Shown: positions 20,237 through 29,580 of the stretch, piece after piece | Layout of the letters: each line of letters starts with the position of its first letter | Numbering within the stretch: the stretch's first letter is position 1 | Source of the DNA: Kineococcus terrestris | GTDB taxonomy: Bacteria; Actinomycetota; Actinomycetes; Actinomycetales; Kineococcaceae | Direction: 5' to 3' (one strand) | Length of the DNA stretch: 64,000 nucleotides | Assembly (NCBI RefSeq): GCF_041020765.1 | Contig: NZ_JBEUEJ010000018.1 | The notes under the pieces: generated by a model | Seen by the model: only the letters and a program-made list of their open reading frames with translations | Told to the model about the DNA's origin: nothing | Database searches by the model: none | Translations under genes and position numbers: made by a program

Positions 20237-20931
20237 CCGGCGCCGCGCTCGGCGCCGTCCTCGGGGCCGTCCTCGGGGCCGCTGGCGTGCCCGTCGAGCC
20301 GGACCGGGCGGGCGCGCGCGAGCTGCTGGCCCGCGAGCTGGCCGGCGCGGAGTACCGCGAGGCGCGGGCGCCGTGGCTGCTGCGCGCCTGGGAGTGGTTC
20401 GCCGACCGGCTGGCGCAGGTGGAGGTGCCCGGGCTGGGCACGAGCTGGACGGGGCCGCTGCTGGTCCTGGTGCTGGTGGCCGCCGTCGCGGTGGCGGTGC
20501 TGCTGGCGGCGGGGCCGGTGCGCCGGCAGGCGCGCGCCGCCCGCCCCGACGCGGTGTTCGCGGCCGGCCCGGTCGCGGCGGAGGAGCACTTCCGCGCCGC
20601 GGACGCCGCCGCGGCCGCCGGCCACTTCGACGAGGCCGTGCAGGAGCGCTTCCGCGGCCTGGTGCGCTCCTTGGAGGAACGCGTCCTCATCGAGCGCCGC
20701 CCGGGCCGCACGGCCCACGAGGTCGCCGACGAGGCGGCCGCGGCGCTGCCGGGGTGCGCCGGGGAGCTGCGCCGCGCGGCGCTCACGTTCGACGACGTCC
20801 GCTACGGCGGGCGGGGCGCCTCGGCGGCCGCCGACGCGGACCTGCGCGCGGTGGTCGAGCGGGTCGCCGCCGCGCGGCCCGCGGCGCCCGAGCGCGCGCC
20901 CGGGCCCGGCGCGCCGGTGGCGGCGCCGTGA
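20233..20931 (+). CDS. DUF4129-domain membrane protein
   Basis: A 232-residue protein from GTG 20233. The N-terminal part contains ARELLARELAGAEYREARAP, then a single strong membrane segment (LLVLVLVAAVAVAVLLAAG). The C-terminal cytoplasmic DUF4129 part includes HFDEAVQERFRGLVRSLEER and RTAHEVADEAAAALP. In related operons this gene sits with MoxR and DUF58 genes, and the domain often follows transglutaminase-like domains. It is linked by GTGA overlaps at both ends (20233-20236 and 20928-20931), so translation of the three membrane genes is probably coupled. Confidence 0.75.
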   Translation: MTGAALGAVLGAVLGAAGVPVEPDRAGARELLARELAGAEYREARAPWLLRAWEWFADRLAQVEVPGLGTSWTGPLLVLVLVAAVAVAVLLAAGPVRRQARAARPDAVFAAGPVAAEEHFRAADAAAAAGHFDEAVQERFRGLVRSLEERVLIERRPGRTAHEVADEAAAALPGCAGELRRAALTFDDVRYGGRGASAAADADLRAVVERVAAARPAAPERAPGPGAPVAAP

Positions 20932-22145
20932 GCGTCCTCACGGGCCCGGGGACCCGCGGGGCCCCCGCGGGCGGTGCGGGCGCCGCGGCCCGGCCCACCG
21001 CCCCCTCGCGCTGGGAGCGCTGGCGCGGGCCGCTGCTGGTCGCCGCGCTCCTCGTCGCCCTGGCGCTGGTGCTGGCGCTGCTGGCGCCCCGCACCTCCCG
21101 CGAGCCGCTGGCGGCGGACTCGGTGGCGCCGGAGGGCTCGCGGGCGCTGGCCCGGGTGCTGCAGGAGCAGGGCGTGGACGTGCAGCCGGTGCGCCGCTTC
21201 GACGACGCGCTGGCGCGGGTGCGGGACGCGCCGCGGGGCGCCACCGTGCTCGTCACGGCGCCGGAGGTGCTGGTGCCGGAGCGGCTGCGCGCCCTGGCCG
21301 ACCTGACCGCCGGCGGCACCGACCTGGTCCTGGCCGCGCCGGACGCGCCCGCGCTGGCGGAGCTGGCGCCGCAGCTGCGCCCGGCGGGCACGCGCCCGGC
21401 CGCCCCGGCGGACCCGGGCTGCGCGGTGCCCGACGCGGTGGCCGCCGGCGAGGTCCTGGCCGGCGGCAGCACGTACGCCGTCGTGGACGGCGCAGAGGGC
21501 GCCGGGGACGCGGCCGTCTGCTACGGCGGCTCCTACGCGGTGCTGGACCCGGGCGCGGACGGGCCCGGGCGCGTGGTGGTCCTGGGGCAGCGCCGCGTCC
21601 TGACCAACGACGTCCTGGACGAGGACGGCAACGCGGCGCTGGCGCTGCGCGGCCTGGGCACCTCGCCGGTCCTCGTCTGGTACCGGCCCGACCCGCTGGA
21701 CACCCCGGCCGGGCAGGCGGTGCCGCTGCGCGAGCTGGTCCCGGCGTGGGTGGTGCCGGCCGGGGTCCTGCTGCTGCTGTCGGCCGCCTGCGTGGCGCTG
21801 TGGCGGGGACGGCGGCTGGGCCGCCTGGTGCCCGAGCCGCTGCCGGTGGTGGTGCGGGCGGTGGAGAGCGTGGAGGGCCGCGGCCGGCTGTACGCGCAGG
21901 CCGCCGCCCGCGACCGCGCCGCGGAGGCGCTGCGCGCGGCGACCGTGCGGCGGGTGCGGGCCCTGGTGCGGCTGGACCCGCAGGCCCCGGTCGTGGACGT
22001 GGCCGAGGTCGCCGCCTGGGAGTGCGGGCGCGACCCGGCCGCGGTGCGGGCGCTGCTGCTGTCCGGGCCGCCCGAGGACGACGCGGCGCTGGTGCGCCTG
22101 GCCGGTGAGCTGGACGCCCTGGAGCGCGACCTGCGCGGCCGCTGA
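20928..22145 (+). CDS. DUF4350-domain membrane protein
   Basis: A 405-residue protein with an N-terminal membrane segment (GPLLVAALLVALALVLALLAP). An extracytoplasmic DUF4350 domain follows, with the GATase-like start APEGSRALARVLQEQGVDVQ and then RVVVLGQRRVLTNDVLDEDG. A second membrane segment (AWVVPAGVLLLLSAACVALW) leads to a cytoplasmic tail (RLYAQAAARDRAAEALRAAT). The arrangement matches Rv3691 of M. tuberculosis, which also precedes moxR and a DUF58 gene. The function is unknown; the operon is generally thought to support envelope or protein-complex assembly. The MoxR gene follows after 89 bases with its own AGGGAGG. Confidence 0.78.
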   Translation: MSVLTGPGTRGAPAGGAGAAARPTAPSRWERWRGPLLVAALLVALALVLALLAPRTSREPLAADSVAPEGSRALARVLQEQGVDVQPVRRFDDALARVRDAPRGATVLVTAPEVLVPERLRALADLTAGGTDLVLAAPDAPALAELAPQLRPAGTRPAAPADPGCAVPDAVAAGEVLAGGSTYAVVDGAEGAGDAAVCYGGSYAVLDPGADGPGRVVVLGQRRVLTNDVLDEDGNAALALRGLGTSPVLVWYRPDPLDTPAGQAVPLRELVPAWVVPAGVLLLLSAACVALWRGRRLGRLVPEPLPVVVRAVESVEGRGRLYAQAAARDRAAEALRAATVRRVRALVRLDPQAPVVDVAEVAAWECGRDPAAVRALLLSGPPEDDAALVRLAGELDALERDLRGR

Positions 22146-22234
22146 GGAAGACTCCACCCGACGACACCGGTCGACACCCGTCGGCCGCCCCGGGACCGGC
22201 CCGGGGAGCCCGCCACCAGGGAGGCCGCAGCACC

Positions 22235-23284
22235 GTGAGCGAGACGACCCCGAGCCCCGGCGCGGCGGCCACCGGCGACGCCCCCGACCCCCGCCCCGCC
22301 GGCCAGGCCGTCGCCGGGACCGCCGACGAGGCCGTCGAGGAGGCCCGCCGGGCGCTGCGCTCGGTGCGCCAGGAGGTCGCCAAGGCCGTCGTCGGGCAGG
22401 ACGCGGCCGTCACCGGCATCGTCATCGGGCTGCTGTGCCGCGGGCACGTGCTGCTGGAGGGCGTGCCCGGGGTGGCCAAGACGCTGCTGGTGCGCACCCT
22501 GGCCGCGGCGCTGGAGCTGGACACCAAGCGGGTGCAGTTCACCCCCGACCTCATGCCGGGCGACGTGACGGGCTCGCTGGTCTACGACGCGCAGACGGCC
22601 CGCTTCAGCTTCCGCGGGGGCCCGGTCTTCACGAACCTGCTGCTGGCCGACGAGATCAACCGCACGCCCCCCAAGACGCAGGCGTCGCTGCTGGAGGCGA
22701 TGGAGGAGAAGCAGGTCTCGGTGGACGGGCGGCCGCGGCCGCTGCCGGACCCGTTCGTGGTGGCGGCCACCCAGAACCCCGTCGAGTACGAGGGCACCTA
22801 CCCGCTGCCGGAGGCGCAGCTGGACCGCTTCCTGCTGAAGCTGACGCTGCCGCTGCCCCCGCGCGAGGACGAGGTGGAGGTCCTGGCCCGGCACGCGGCC
22901 GGGTTCGACCCGCGCGACCTGGGCGCGGCGGGGGTGCGCCCGGTCGCCACGCCGGAGCAGCTGCGGCTGGCGAGCGCCGCCTGCCGGCGCGTGCAGGTCT
23001 CGCGGGAGGTGCTGGGCTACGTGGTGGACGTGTGCCGGGCCACCCGCACGTCCCCGTCGCTGTCGCTGGGGGTGTCCCCGCGCGGGGCGACGGCGCTGCT
23101 GGCGACGTCGCGGGCGTGGGCGTGGCTGTCGGGGCGCGACTACGTGTCCCCGGACGACGTGAAGGCGCTGGCGCGCCCGACGCTGCGCCACCGCGTGCAG
23201 CTGCGCCCGGAGGCCGAGCTGGACGGCGTGAGCGTGGACGCGGTCCTGGACTCGGTGCTGGGCGCGGTCCCCGTGCCCCGCTGA
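22235..23284 (+). CDS. MoxR-family AAA+ ATPase
   Basis: A 349-residue AAA+ protein from GTG 22235. Walker A is GVPGVAKTLLVR, Walker B is LLADEINRTPPKTQASLLEA, sensor 1 is VAATQNPVEYEGTYPLPEAQ, and a sensor 2 arginine follows in LGVSPRGATALL. MoxR ATPases act as chaperones that mature or activate partner complexes, usually with a VWA/DUF58 partner. The gene order MoxR then DUF58 with a one-base overlap (TGATG at 23282-23286) is the classical pairing. The corresponding mycobacterial gene is moxR2. Confidence 0.9.
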   Translation: MSETTPSPGAAATGDAPDPRPAGQAVAGTADEAVEEARRALRSVRQEVAKAVVGQDAAVTGIVIGLLCRGHVLLEGVPGVAKTLLVRTLAAALELDTKRVQFTPDLMPGDVTGSLVYDAQTARFSFRGGPVFTNLLLADEINRTPPKTQASLLEAMEEKQVSVDGRPRPLPDPFVVAATQNPVEYEGTYPLPEAQLDRFLLKLTLPLPPREDEVEVLARHAAGFDPRDLGAAGVRPVATPEQLRLASAACRRVQVSREVLGYVVDVCRATRTSPSLSLGVSPRGATALLATSRAWAWLSGRDYVSPDDVKALARPTLRHRVQLRPEAELDGVSVDAVLDSVLGAVPVPR

Positions 23285-24603
23285 TGGCGCTGACGGGGCG
23301 CGCGCCCCTGCTGGTGCTGGCCGGGCTGGTGCTGGTGGCGCTGTGGCCGTCGGCCGCGGCGGTGTGGGCGTGGGCCGGGGTGTGCGCGGCGCTGGTGGCC
23401 CTCGACGTGCTGCTGGCGCCCTCGCCGCGCGTCCTGCGGCTGGCGCGCGATCCGCTGCCGGCGGTGCGGGTGGGCGAGCCGCGCGAGGTGGACCTGGTGG
23501 TGGCGAACACGGGCCGGCGGCGGCTGCGGGGGGTGCTGCGCGACGCGTGGGTGCCCTCGGCGGGCGCGGTGGACGAGCGGCACCGGCTGGACGTGCCCGC
23601 CGGGGAGCGGCGCCGCCTGACGACGGTGCTGGTGCCGACGCGGCGCGGTGACCGGCCCGCGGACCGGGTGACGGTGCGCAGCCTGGGGCCGCTGGGCCTG
23701 GCGGCGCGCCAGCGCTCGACGCCGGTGCCGGGGCGGCTGCGGGTGCTGCCGCCGTTCACCTCCCGCAAGCACCTGCCCTCGCGGCTGGCGCGGCTGCGGG
23801 AGCTGGACGGGCGCAGCGCGGTGCTGCACCGCGGGCAGGGCACGGAGTTCGACTCGCTGCGCGACTACGTCGACGGCGACGACGTGCGCTCGATCGACTG
23901 GCGGGCGACGGCGCGCCGGCAGTCGGTGGTGGTGCGCACGTGGCGGCCCGAGCGCGACCGGCGGGTGCTGCTGGTGCTGGACACCTCCCGCACGTCGGCG
24001 GCGCGGATCGGCGGGGGCACCGGGGAGGGCCCGGCGGGGGTGGAGGTGCGCCTGGACGCGGCGATCGAGGCGGCGCTGCTGACGGCGGCGCTGGCCGGGC
24101 GCGCCGGGGACCGGGTGGACCTGGTGGCGCACGACCGGCGGGTGCGGGCGCGGGTGCGGGGCTCCTCGCGCACGCAGCTGCTGCCGCAGCTGGTGGAGGC
24201 GCTGGCGCCGCTGGAGCCGGCGCTGGTGGAGGCGGACTGGGACGCGGTGGCCGGGGAGGTGAACGCGCTGGCGCGCCAGCGCGCGCTGGTGGTGCTCATC
24301 ACGGCGGTGGACACGTCGGTGCTGGACTCGGGGCTGCTGACGGTGCTGGAGCAGCTGGGCGCGCGGCACACGGTGGTGCTGGCCTCGGTGGAGGACCCGG
24401 CGCTGGCGCAGCTGGCGCGCTCGCGCGCGGACGCGGAGCAGGTGTACGCGGCGGCGGCCGCGGAGGCCGTGGTGGCCGAGCGCTCGGCGACGTCGGCGCT
24501 GCTGCGGCGCCTGGGCGTGGAGGTGGTGCACGCCGCGCCGGACGACCTGGCGCCGGCGCTGGCGGACACGTACCTGGCGCTGAAGGCGGCGGGCCGGCTG
24601 TGA
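23284..24603 (+). CDS. DUF58-domain protein, MoxR partner
   Basis: A 439-residue protein. Two N-terminal membrane segments (LLVLAGLVLVALWPSAAAVW and the following stretch) precede a beta-rich part. The DUF58 signature follows: GTEFDSLRDYVDGDDVRSID, then a von Willebrand A-like fold with VLLVLDTSRTSAARIG. The start codon overlaps the MoxR stop, and the stop overlaps the start of the first ABC half-transporter. In many actinobacteria this position is followed by SpoIIM-like and RDD genes; here it is followed by ABC exporter genes instead. Confidence 0.85.
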   Translation: MALTGRAPLLVLAGLVLVALWPSAAAVWAWAGVCAALVALDVLLAPSPRVLRLARDPLPAVRVGEPREVDLVVANTGRRRLRGVLRDAWVPSAGAVDERHRLDVPAGERRRLTTVLVPTRRGDRPADRVTVRSLGPLGLAARQRSTPVPGRLRVLPPFTSRKHLPSRLARLRELDGRSAVLHRGQGTEFDSLRDYVDGDDVRSIDWRATARRQSVVVRTWRPERDRRVLLVLDTSRTSAARIGGGTGEGPAGVEVRLDAAIEAALLTAALAGRAGDRVDLVAHDRRVRARVRGSSRTQLLPQLVEALAPLEPALVEADWDAVAGEVNALARQRALVVLITAVDTSVLDSGLLTVLEQLGARHTVVLASVEDPALAQLARSRADAEQVYAAAAAEAVVAERSATSALLRRLGVEVVHAAPDDLAPALADTYLALKAAGRL

Positions 24604-26225
24604 GCTCCCCCTCCCGCCCGCGCGGCGGGCTCCTGCGCTCGGTGCTGCGCCGGCAGCGGCGGCCGGTGGCGGTGGGCACGCTGTCCTCGACGGTGCACCA
24701 GACGTGCGAGGCGCTGGTGCCGGTGGCGATCGGCCTGGCGGTCGACCGGGCGGTGGCGCCCTCGGACCCGGTGGCGGCGGCGCTGGCGGTGGGCGGGGTG
24801 CTGCTGCTGTTCGCGGTGCTGACGTCGGCGGGCGCGTGGGCGTTCTGGACGCTGGACGCGGCGCGGATGCGCGAGGCGCACCTGCTGCGGGTGGAGGTGC
24901 TGGGCGCGGTGCTGGGGCACCCGGGCGCGGTGCGCGAGCGCAGCAGCGGCGACGTGCTGAGCGTGGCGACGTCGGACACCCGGCACGTGGCGGAGGTGGT
25001 GCCGCTGCTGACGTACCTGACGTCGGCGACGGCGGGCCTGGTGGTCTCGGCGGTGGTGCTGCTGCGCATCGACGTGGTGCTGGGGGTGGGTCTGCTGGTG
25101 GCGGTGCCGCTGCTGGTGGTGGGCCTGCAGGCGCTGGCGCCGCGGCTGGAGGGGCGCGTGCACGAGCGGCAGCGGGCGGCGGGGCGCGCCTCGGCGGTGG
25201 CCGCGGACCTGCTGGCGGGGCTGCGGGCGCTGCGCGGGGCGGGCGGGGTGCCGGAGGCGGTGCGCCGCTACGCGCGGGTCAGCCGCTCGTCGCGGGACGC
25301 GGCGGTGGGGGCCGCGGGGGCGACGGCGACGCTGACGGGCGCGAGCACGGCGGCGACGGGGCTGCTGCTGGTGGCCACGGCGGCGGCCGCGGGCACGGCG
25401 GCGCTGGACGGGCGGATCAGCGTGGGCGAGCTGGTGACGGTGGTGGGCGCGGCGTCCTTCCTGGCGGACCCGGTGCGCACCGTCACGGCGAGCGTGCAGG
25501 GGCTGGCGGTGTCGCGGGCGGGCGCCCGGCGGGTCGCGGGCCTGCTGCGGGAGGTGTCGGCGGTCCCGTCCCCGGCGGCGGCGCCGGACGCGGCTGGACC
25601 TGCGGCTGCCGGTGGCGCGGACGACCTGGTGCCGGCGCCCGGGGAGGTGCTGGGCGTGGTGGTGGCCGACCCGGTGCTGGAGGAGGTGGTCGTGGCCCGC
25701 TGCGCGGCGGGCCGGGCGGCGGACGAGGTCCTGGCCGAGCCGCACGCGGTGCACCTGCTGGGCCCCACGCTGCGCGAGGCGCTGGACACCGGCCGCGGCG
25801 GCGCGGCGGGCGGGCAGGTCGGCGTGGCGGCGGCGCTGCGCGCGGCGGCCGCGGAGGACGTGGTGGCGGCCGTGCCGGGCGGGCTGGACGGCGAGCTGCT
25901 GGACGCGGGCGCGAACCTGTCGGGCGGGCAGCGCCAGCGGGTGGCGCTGGCCCGCGCCCTGGTCGCGGACCCGCCGCTGCTGGTGCTGCGGGACCCGACG
26001 ACGGCGCTGGACGCGCTGACGGAGGACGCGGTGGCGCGGGGCCTGCGCGCGCTGCGGCACGAGGACGGGCGGGGCGCGCGCAGCACGGTCGTGCTGACGT
26101 CGTCGCCGCTGCTGCTGGGCCGCTGCGACCGGGTGGTGCTCGTCGCGGCGGACGGCGCGGTGCGCTCGGGGACGCACGCGCGGCTGCTGGACGAGCCGGC
26201 CTACGCGGCGGCGGTGCAGCGGTGA
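24600..26225 (+). CDS. ABC exporter half-transporter lacking Walker A
   Basis: A 541-residue type IV ABC exporter subunit. Six membrane helices fill residues ~20-310. The nucleotide-binding domain keeps the signature LSGGQRQRVALARAL and the D-loop DPTTALDALTE. The Walker A loop is absent, however: the region where it should lie reads DDLVPAPGEVLGVVVADPVL. Walker B carries LLVLRDPTT, so the catalytic glutamate is changed. The NBD is shortened and the frame is continuous without breaks, so this is evolved loss, not a frameshift. The next gene has complementary defects, which implies a heterodimer. The substrate is unknown. Confidence 0.85.
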   Translation: MSSPSRPRGGLLRSVLRRQRRPVAVGTLSSTVHQTCEALVPVAIGLAVDRAVAPSDPVAAALAVGGVLLLFAVLTSAGAWAFWTLDAARMREAHLLRVEVLGAVLGHPGAVRERSSGDVLSVATSDTRHVAEVVPLLTYLTSATAGLVVSAVVLLRIDVVLGVGLLVAVPLLVVGLQALAPRLEGRVHERQRAAGRASAVAADLLAGLRALRGAGGVPEAVRRYARVSRSSRDAAVGAAGATATLTGASTAATGLLLVATAAAAGTAALDGRISVGELVTVVGAASFLADPVRTVTASVQGLAVSRAGARRVAGLLREVSAVPSPAAAPDAAGPAAAGGADDLVPAPGEVLGVVVADPVLEEVVVARCAAGRAADEVLAEPHAVHLLGPTLREALDTGRGGAAGGQVGVAAALRAAAAEDVVAAVPGGLDGELLDAGANLSGGQRQRVALARALVADPPLLVLRDPTTALDALTEDAVARGLRALRHEDGRGARSTVVLTSSPLLLGRCDRVVLVAADGAVRSGTHARLLDEPAYAAAVQR

Positions 26226-28018
26226 GCGGGGGCGCGCTGCCGGTCGCGACGGGCCGGCGCACGCTGTCGGTGCTGCTGGCGACGGCCGCGGCGGACCGGC
26301 GGGTGCTGGTGCCGGCGGTGGTGAGCACGACGGTGGCCAGCGCGGGCCTGGTGGCGATGCCGCTGCTGCTGGGCGAGGTCGTCGACGTGGTGGCGCAGCA
26401 GCGCCCGGCGTCGCGGCTGTGGTGGCTGGTGGCGGCGCTGGCGGCGGTGGCCGTGGTGACGAGCGTGGCGGCGGCCCGCTCGCGGGCGCGCTCGGAGCAG
26501 CTGGGCGTGCACGTGGCCGCGGACCTGCGCGAGCGGGTGGTGGACCGGGCGCTGCGGATGGACGCGCGGACGCTGGAGCGCGCGGGCACGGGGGACGTGG
26601 CCTCGCGGGTGACGGAGGACGTGGAGCTGTTCACGGCCTCGGCGCAGCTGGCGGCGACGGTGCTGACGTCGGCGGTGACGGTGGTGCTGTCGGCGGTGGG
26701 GTTCGCGGCGCTGGACTGGCGGCTGGCGCTGGCGTTCGCGGCCGTGGTGCCGGTGCACGTGCTGGCGCTGCGCAGCTACCTGCCGCGGGCGCAGCCGCGC
26801 TACGCGGCGGAGCGGCGCGCGGCCTCGGACCGCTCGCGGGTGCTGCTGGAGTCCCTGCACGGCGGGGCGACGGTGCAGGCGTACCGGATGGCGGCGCTGC
26901 AGACGGAGCGGGTGCGCGAGGCGTCGGCGCGCACGGTGGGCGCGGGCCTGGCGGCGCTGCGCACCTTCGCGCGGCTGTCGGTCTCGATGAACGCCGCGGA
27001 GGCGGTGGGCCTGTCCGCGGTGCTGCTGACGGGCTTCTTCCTCGTGCGCGCGGACGAGGTGACGGTGGGCGCGGTGACGGCGGCGGCACTGCTGTTCCAC
27101 CGCCTGTTCGGCCCGCTGGGCGTGCTGCTGCTCAGCTTCGACGACGTGCAGCGGGCGGGGGCGGCGCTGGCGCGGCTGGTGGGCGTGGCCGACCTCGAGC
27201 CGCCGCCGGCGGGGGCGCCGCGGCCGCTCGTGCGGCCGGTGGCGCTGTCGGCGCGCGGGGTGCGCCACCGCTACGCCTCCGGTGAGCAGGAGGGCCCGGA
27301 GGTGCTGCGCGGGGTGGACCTGGACGTCCCGGCGGGCGCGTCGCTGGCCGTGGTGGGCGGCAGCGGGGCGGGCAAGACGACGCTGGCGGCGGTGCTGGGC
27401 GGGGTGTTCCCGCCCACGGCCGGGCAGGTGCTGGTCGGCGGGGTGCCGCTGGCGCAGCTGGACCCGGAGCAGGTGCGCGAGCGGATCGCCGTGGTGGCGC
27501 AGGAGACGCACGTGCTGACGGGCACGCTGCGCGAGGACCTGACGGTGGCCGCGCCGGGCGCCCCGGACGAGGACCTGCGCGCGGCGCTGGCGCGGGTGGG
27601 CGCGGACGGCTGGGTGCGGGCGCTGCCGGAGGGCCTGGACACGCGCGTGGGGGCGGGCGAGCACCCGCTGACACCGGCGCAGGCGCAGCAGCTGGCGCTG
27701 GCGCGGGTGCTGCTGCGCGACCCGCCGGTGGTGGTGCTGGACGAGGCGACCGCGGAGGCGGGCAGCGCGGGCGCGCGGGACCTGGAGCGGGCGGCGCTGG
27801 CCGTGGTGGCCGGGCGCACGGCGGTCGTGGTGGCGCACCGGCTGAGCCAGGCGCGCGCCTGCGACCGGATCGCGGTGGTGGCCGGCGGGCTCCTCGTGGA
27901 GACCGGCACCCACGAGGAGCTGGTGGCGGCCGGCGGCGGGTACGCGCGGCTGTGGCGGGCGTGGTCGTCGACGGCGGGCGTGCCGGGCGGTGCGGACGGG
28001 GTGGGCGAAATCCGTTGA
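26222..28018 (+). CDS. ABC exporter half-transporter with degenerate signature motif
   Basis: A 598-residue ABC exporter with six helices (residues ~20-310). Its NBD has intact Walker A (VVGGSGAGKTTLAAVLGG), a Q-loop (AVVAQETHVLTGTLREDL), Walker B (PVVVLDEATAEAGS) and an H-loop (TAVVVAHRLSQARACD). The C-signature, normally LSGGQ, reads LTPAQAQQLALAR. Combined with the previous protein, one composite site has this protein's Walker A facing the partner's LSGGQ and can hydrolyse ATP, while the other site lacks both elements. The start overlaps the partner's stop (GTGA). It is probably exported-substrate machinery; the cargo cannot be inferred. Confidence 0.88.
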   Translation: MSGGALPVATGRRTLSVLLATAAADRRVLVPAVVSTTVASAGLVAMPLLLGEVVDVVAQQRPASRLWWLVAALAAVAVVTSVAAARSRARSEQLGVHVAADLRERVVDRALRMDARTLERAGTGDVASRVTEDVELFTASAQLAATVLTSAVTVVLSAVGFAALDWRLALAFAAVVPVHVLALRSYLPRAQPRYAAERRAASDRSRVLLESLHGGATVQAYRMAALQTERVREASARTVGAGLAALRTFARLSVSMNAAEAVGLSAVLLTGFFLVRADEVTVGAVTAAALLFHRLFGPLGVLLLSFDDVQRAGAALARLVGVADLEPPPAGAPRPLVRPVALSARGVRHRYASGEQEGPEVLRGVDLDVPAGASLAVVGGSGAGKTTLAAVLGGVFPPTAGQVLVGGVPLAQLDPEQVRERIAVVAQETHVLTGTLREDLTVAAPGAPDEDLRAALARVGADGWVRALPEGLDTRVGAGEHPLTPAQAQQLALARVLLRDPPVVVLDEATAEAGSAGARDLERAALAVVAGRTAVVVAHRLSQARACDRIAVVAGGLLVETGTHEELVAAGGGYARLWRAWSSTAGVPGGADGVGEIR

Positions 28019-28049
28019 TCGCGCCGGGCGCGCCCGCCACGATCACCGG

Positions 28050-29504
28050 GTGAGCGCTCCCCTCGACGACGACCAGCGGCGCTTCGTCGCCTCGTTCCGC
28101 GCCTTCCTGGACCAGGTCGTGCACGACGCGCGCCTGGCGGTCAGCGGCACCGGCCCGACGCTGGCGGACGTCGTCTCGGAGCACCTGGGCGCGGACGCGA
28201 CGCGGCTGCCGGTGGTGCGCGAGGAGGTGCGCGAGCACCAGTACGTCGACGTGGACGTGGCGCTGGCGGCGCTGGCCGCGGAGCACGGCGGGGAGCGCGT
28301 CGTGGGTGTGGGCGGCGGCGACCAGCGGCACCACAGCAGCTTCGGCGACCTGCTGAGCGGCGTCTTCGCGCGCTTCGAGGTGGCGGCCGTGGACCACGTG
28401 CACCTGCCGACGGGCCCGGACACCTCGCGGCGGGCGGTGGGCTTCGGGGGGCGGCTGCTGCGGGTGGACGGGGTGCCGGTGGCGGTGCTGCAGCGCTCGG
28501 CGCACCGGCAGTACGGGCGCGAGCCGGGGCTGGAGGTGGTGGCCGCGCAGGAGGGCACGGCCGCCCGGCTGCTGGAGGAGGTGCGCCGCACCGCGCTGGA
28601 GCGCAGCGTGCTGCGCGGGCAGGTGCTCTCGTTCGACGGCTCGCCGTACGACCCGGCGGCGGGGGGCATCACGTTCCTGCGGCGGCCGTCGGTGGCGGCG
28701 GCCGACGTCGTGCTGCCCGAGGGCGCCCTGGAGCGGGTGGTGCGGCACGTGGTCGGTGTCGGGGAGCAGGCGCAGCGGCTGACGGCGGCGGGCCAGCACC
28801 TCAAGCGCGGCGTGCTGCTGCACGGTCCGCCGGGCACGGGCAAGACGCACACGGTGCGGCACCTGCTGTCGGTGACGCCGGGCACGACGGCGGTGCTGCT
28901 GTCGGGGCTGGGCCTGCGGCACGTGGCGACGGCCGCGCACCTGGCGCGGGCGCTGCAGCCGGCGCTGGTGGTGCTGGAGGACTGCGACCTGGTGGCGGAG
29001 GACCGCAGCCAGCACGCGGGCGACCAGCCGCTGCTGTTCGAGCTGCTGGACGCCATGGACGGCCTGGACGGGGACGCGGACGTGGCGTTCCTGCTGACGA
29101 CGAACCGGGCGGACCGCCTGGAGCGGGCGCTGGCGCAGCGCCCGGGCCGGGTGGACCTCGCGGTCGAGGTCCCGCTGCCGGACGAGCGGGCGCGGCGCGC
29201 GCTGCTGCGCCTGTACGCGCGGGGGCTGCCGCTGTCGCCGGCGGCGCTGGACGCGGCGGCGGTGCGGGCGGCGGGCACGACGGCGTCGTTCACCCGGGAG
29301 CTGCTGCGCCGGGCGGTGCTGCTGGCGGCCACCGACGGGCGCGAGGTGGCCGACGGCGACCTGGCGGCCGCGCTGGAGGAGCTGCTGTCGGACGCGGAGG
29401 CCCTCACGCGCGCGCTGCTGGGCAGCGGCGGGCGGACGGCGGCCGGACCGGCGGAGGTGGACGGGGCGCTCGACCCGGACGTGGGCTGGGACGACTTCGC
29501 CTGA
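28050..29504 (+). CDS. AAA ATPase, FtsH/Cdc48-like single domain
   Basis: A 484-residue soluble protein from GTG 28050. The N-terminal ~220 residues have no motif I recognise; they include DQRHHSSFGDLLSGVFARFE and FDGSPYDPAAGGITFLRRPS. The C-terminal AAA domain has Walker A (LLHGPPGTGKTHTVRHLL), a Walker B variant (ALVVLEDCDLVAED), sensor 1 (VAFLLTTNRADRLERAL) and arginine finger RPGRVD. The lack of a transmembrane segment and of a protease domain suggests an unfoldase or remodelling ATPase. It stands 31 bases after the ABC genes on the same strand. Confidence 0.8.
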   Translation: MSAPLDDDQRRFVASFRAFLDQVVHDARLAVSGTGPTLADVVSEHLGADATRLPVVREEVREHQYVDVDVALAALAAEHGGERVVGVGGGDQRHHSSFGDLLSGVFARFEVAAVDHVHLPTGPDTSRRAVGFGGRLLRVDGVPVAVLQRSAHRQYGREPGLEVVAAQEGTAARLLEEVRRTALERSVLRGQVLSFDGSPYDPAAGGITFLRRPSVAAADVVLPEGALERVVRHVVGVGEQAQRLTAAGQHLKRGVLLHGPPGTGKTHTVRHLLSVTPGTTAVLLSGLGLRHVATAAHLARALQPALVVLEDCDLVAEDRSQHAGDQPLLFELLDAMDGLDGDADVAFLLTTNRADRLERALAQRPGRVDLAVEVPLPDERARRALLRLYARGLPLSPAALDAAAVRAAGTTASFTRELLRRAVLLAATDGREVADGDLAAALEELLSDAEALTRALLGSGGRTAAGPAEVDGALDPDVGWDDFA

Positions 29505-29520
29505 CGGGGACCGGCCCCGC

Positions 29521-29547
29521 GTGAGAGTCCTCTCACGCGGCCCTCAC
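29521..29547. promoter_or_regulatory. inverted and direct repeat upstream of the exported protein/two-component operon
   Basis: GTGAGAG and CTCTCAC at 29521-29527 and 29530-29536 form a perfect inverted repeat with a two-base centre. A second CCTCAC follows at 29542-29547, giving CTCAC twice at an 11-base interval (29532 and 29543). An 11-base direct repeat is the usual site form for OmpR-type regulators such as the one at 31687. The element lies 34-60 bases ahead of the GTG at 29581. It could instead be a weak terminator of the AAA gene. Confidence 0.4.
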
Positions 29548-29580
29548 GGGAGCGTCATCCGGCAGCGCCACGGTGGTCGC

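Noticed and set aside
24600..26225. missing Walker A explained by a frameshift
   Set aside because: I looked for a GxxGxGK in the other two frames around 25560-25700 and found none; the single frame is open throughout.
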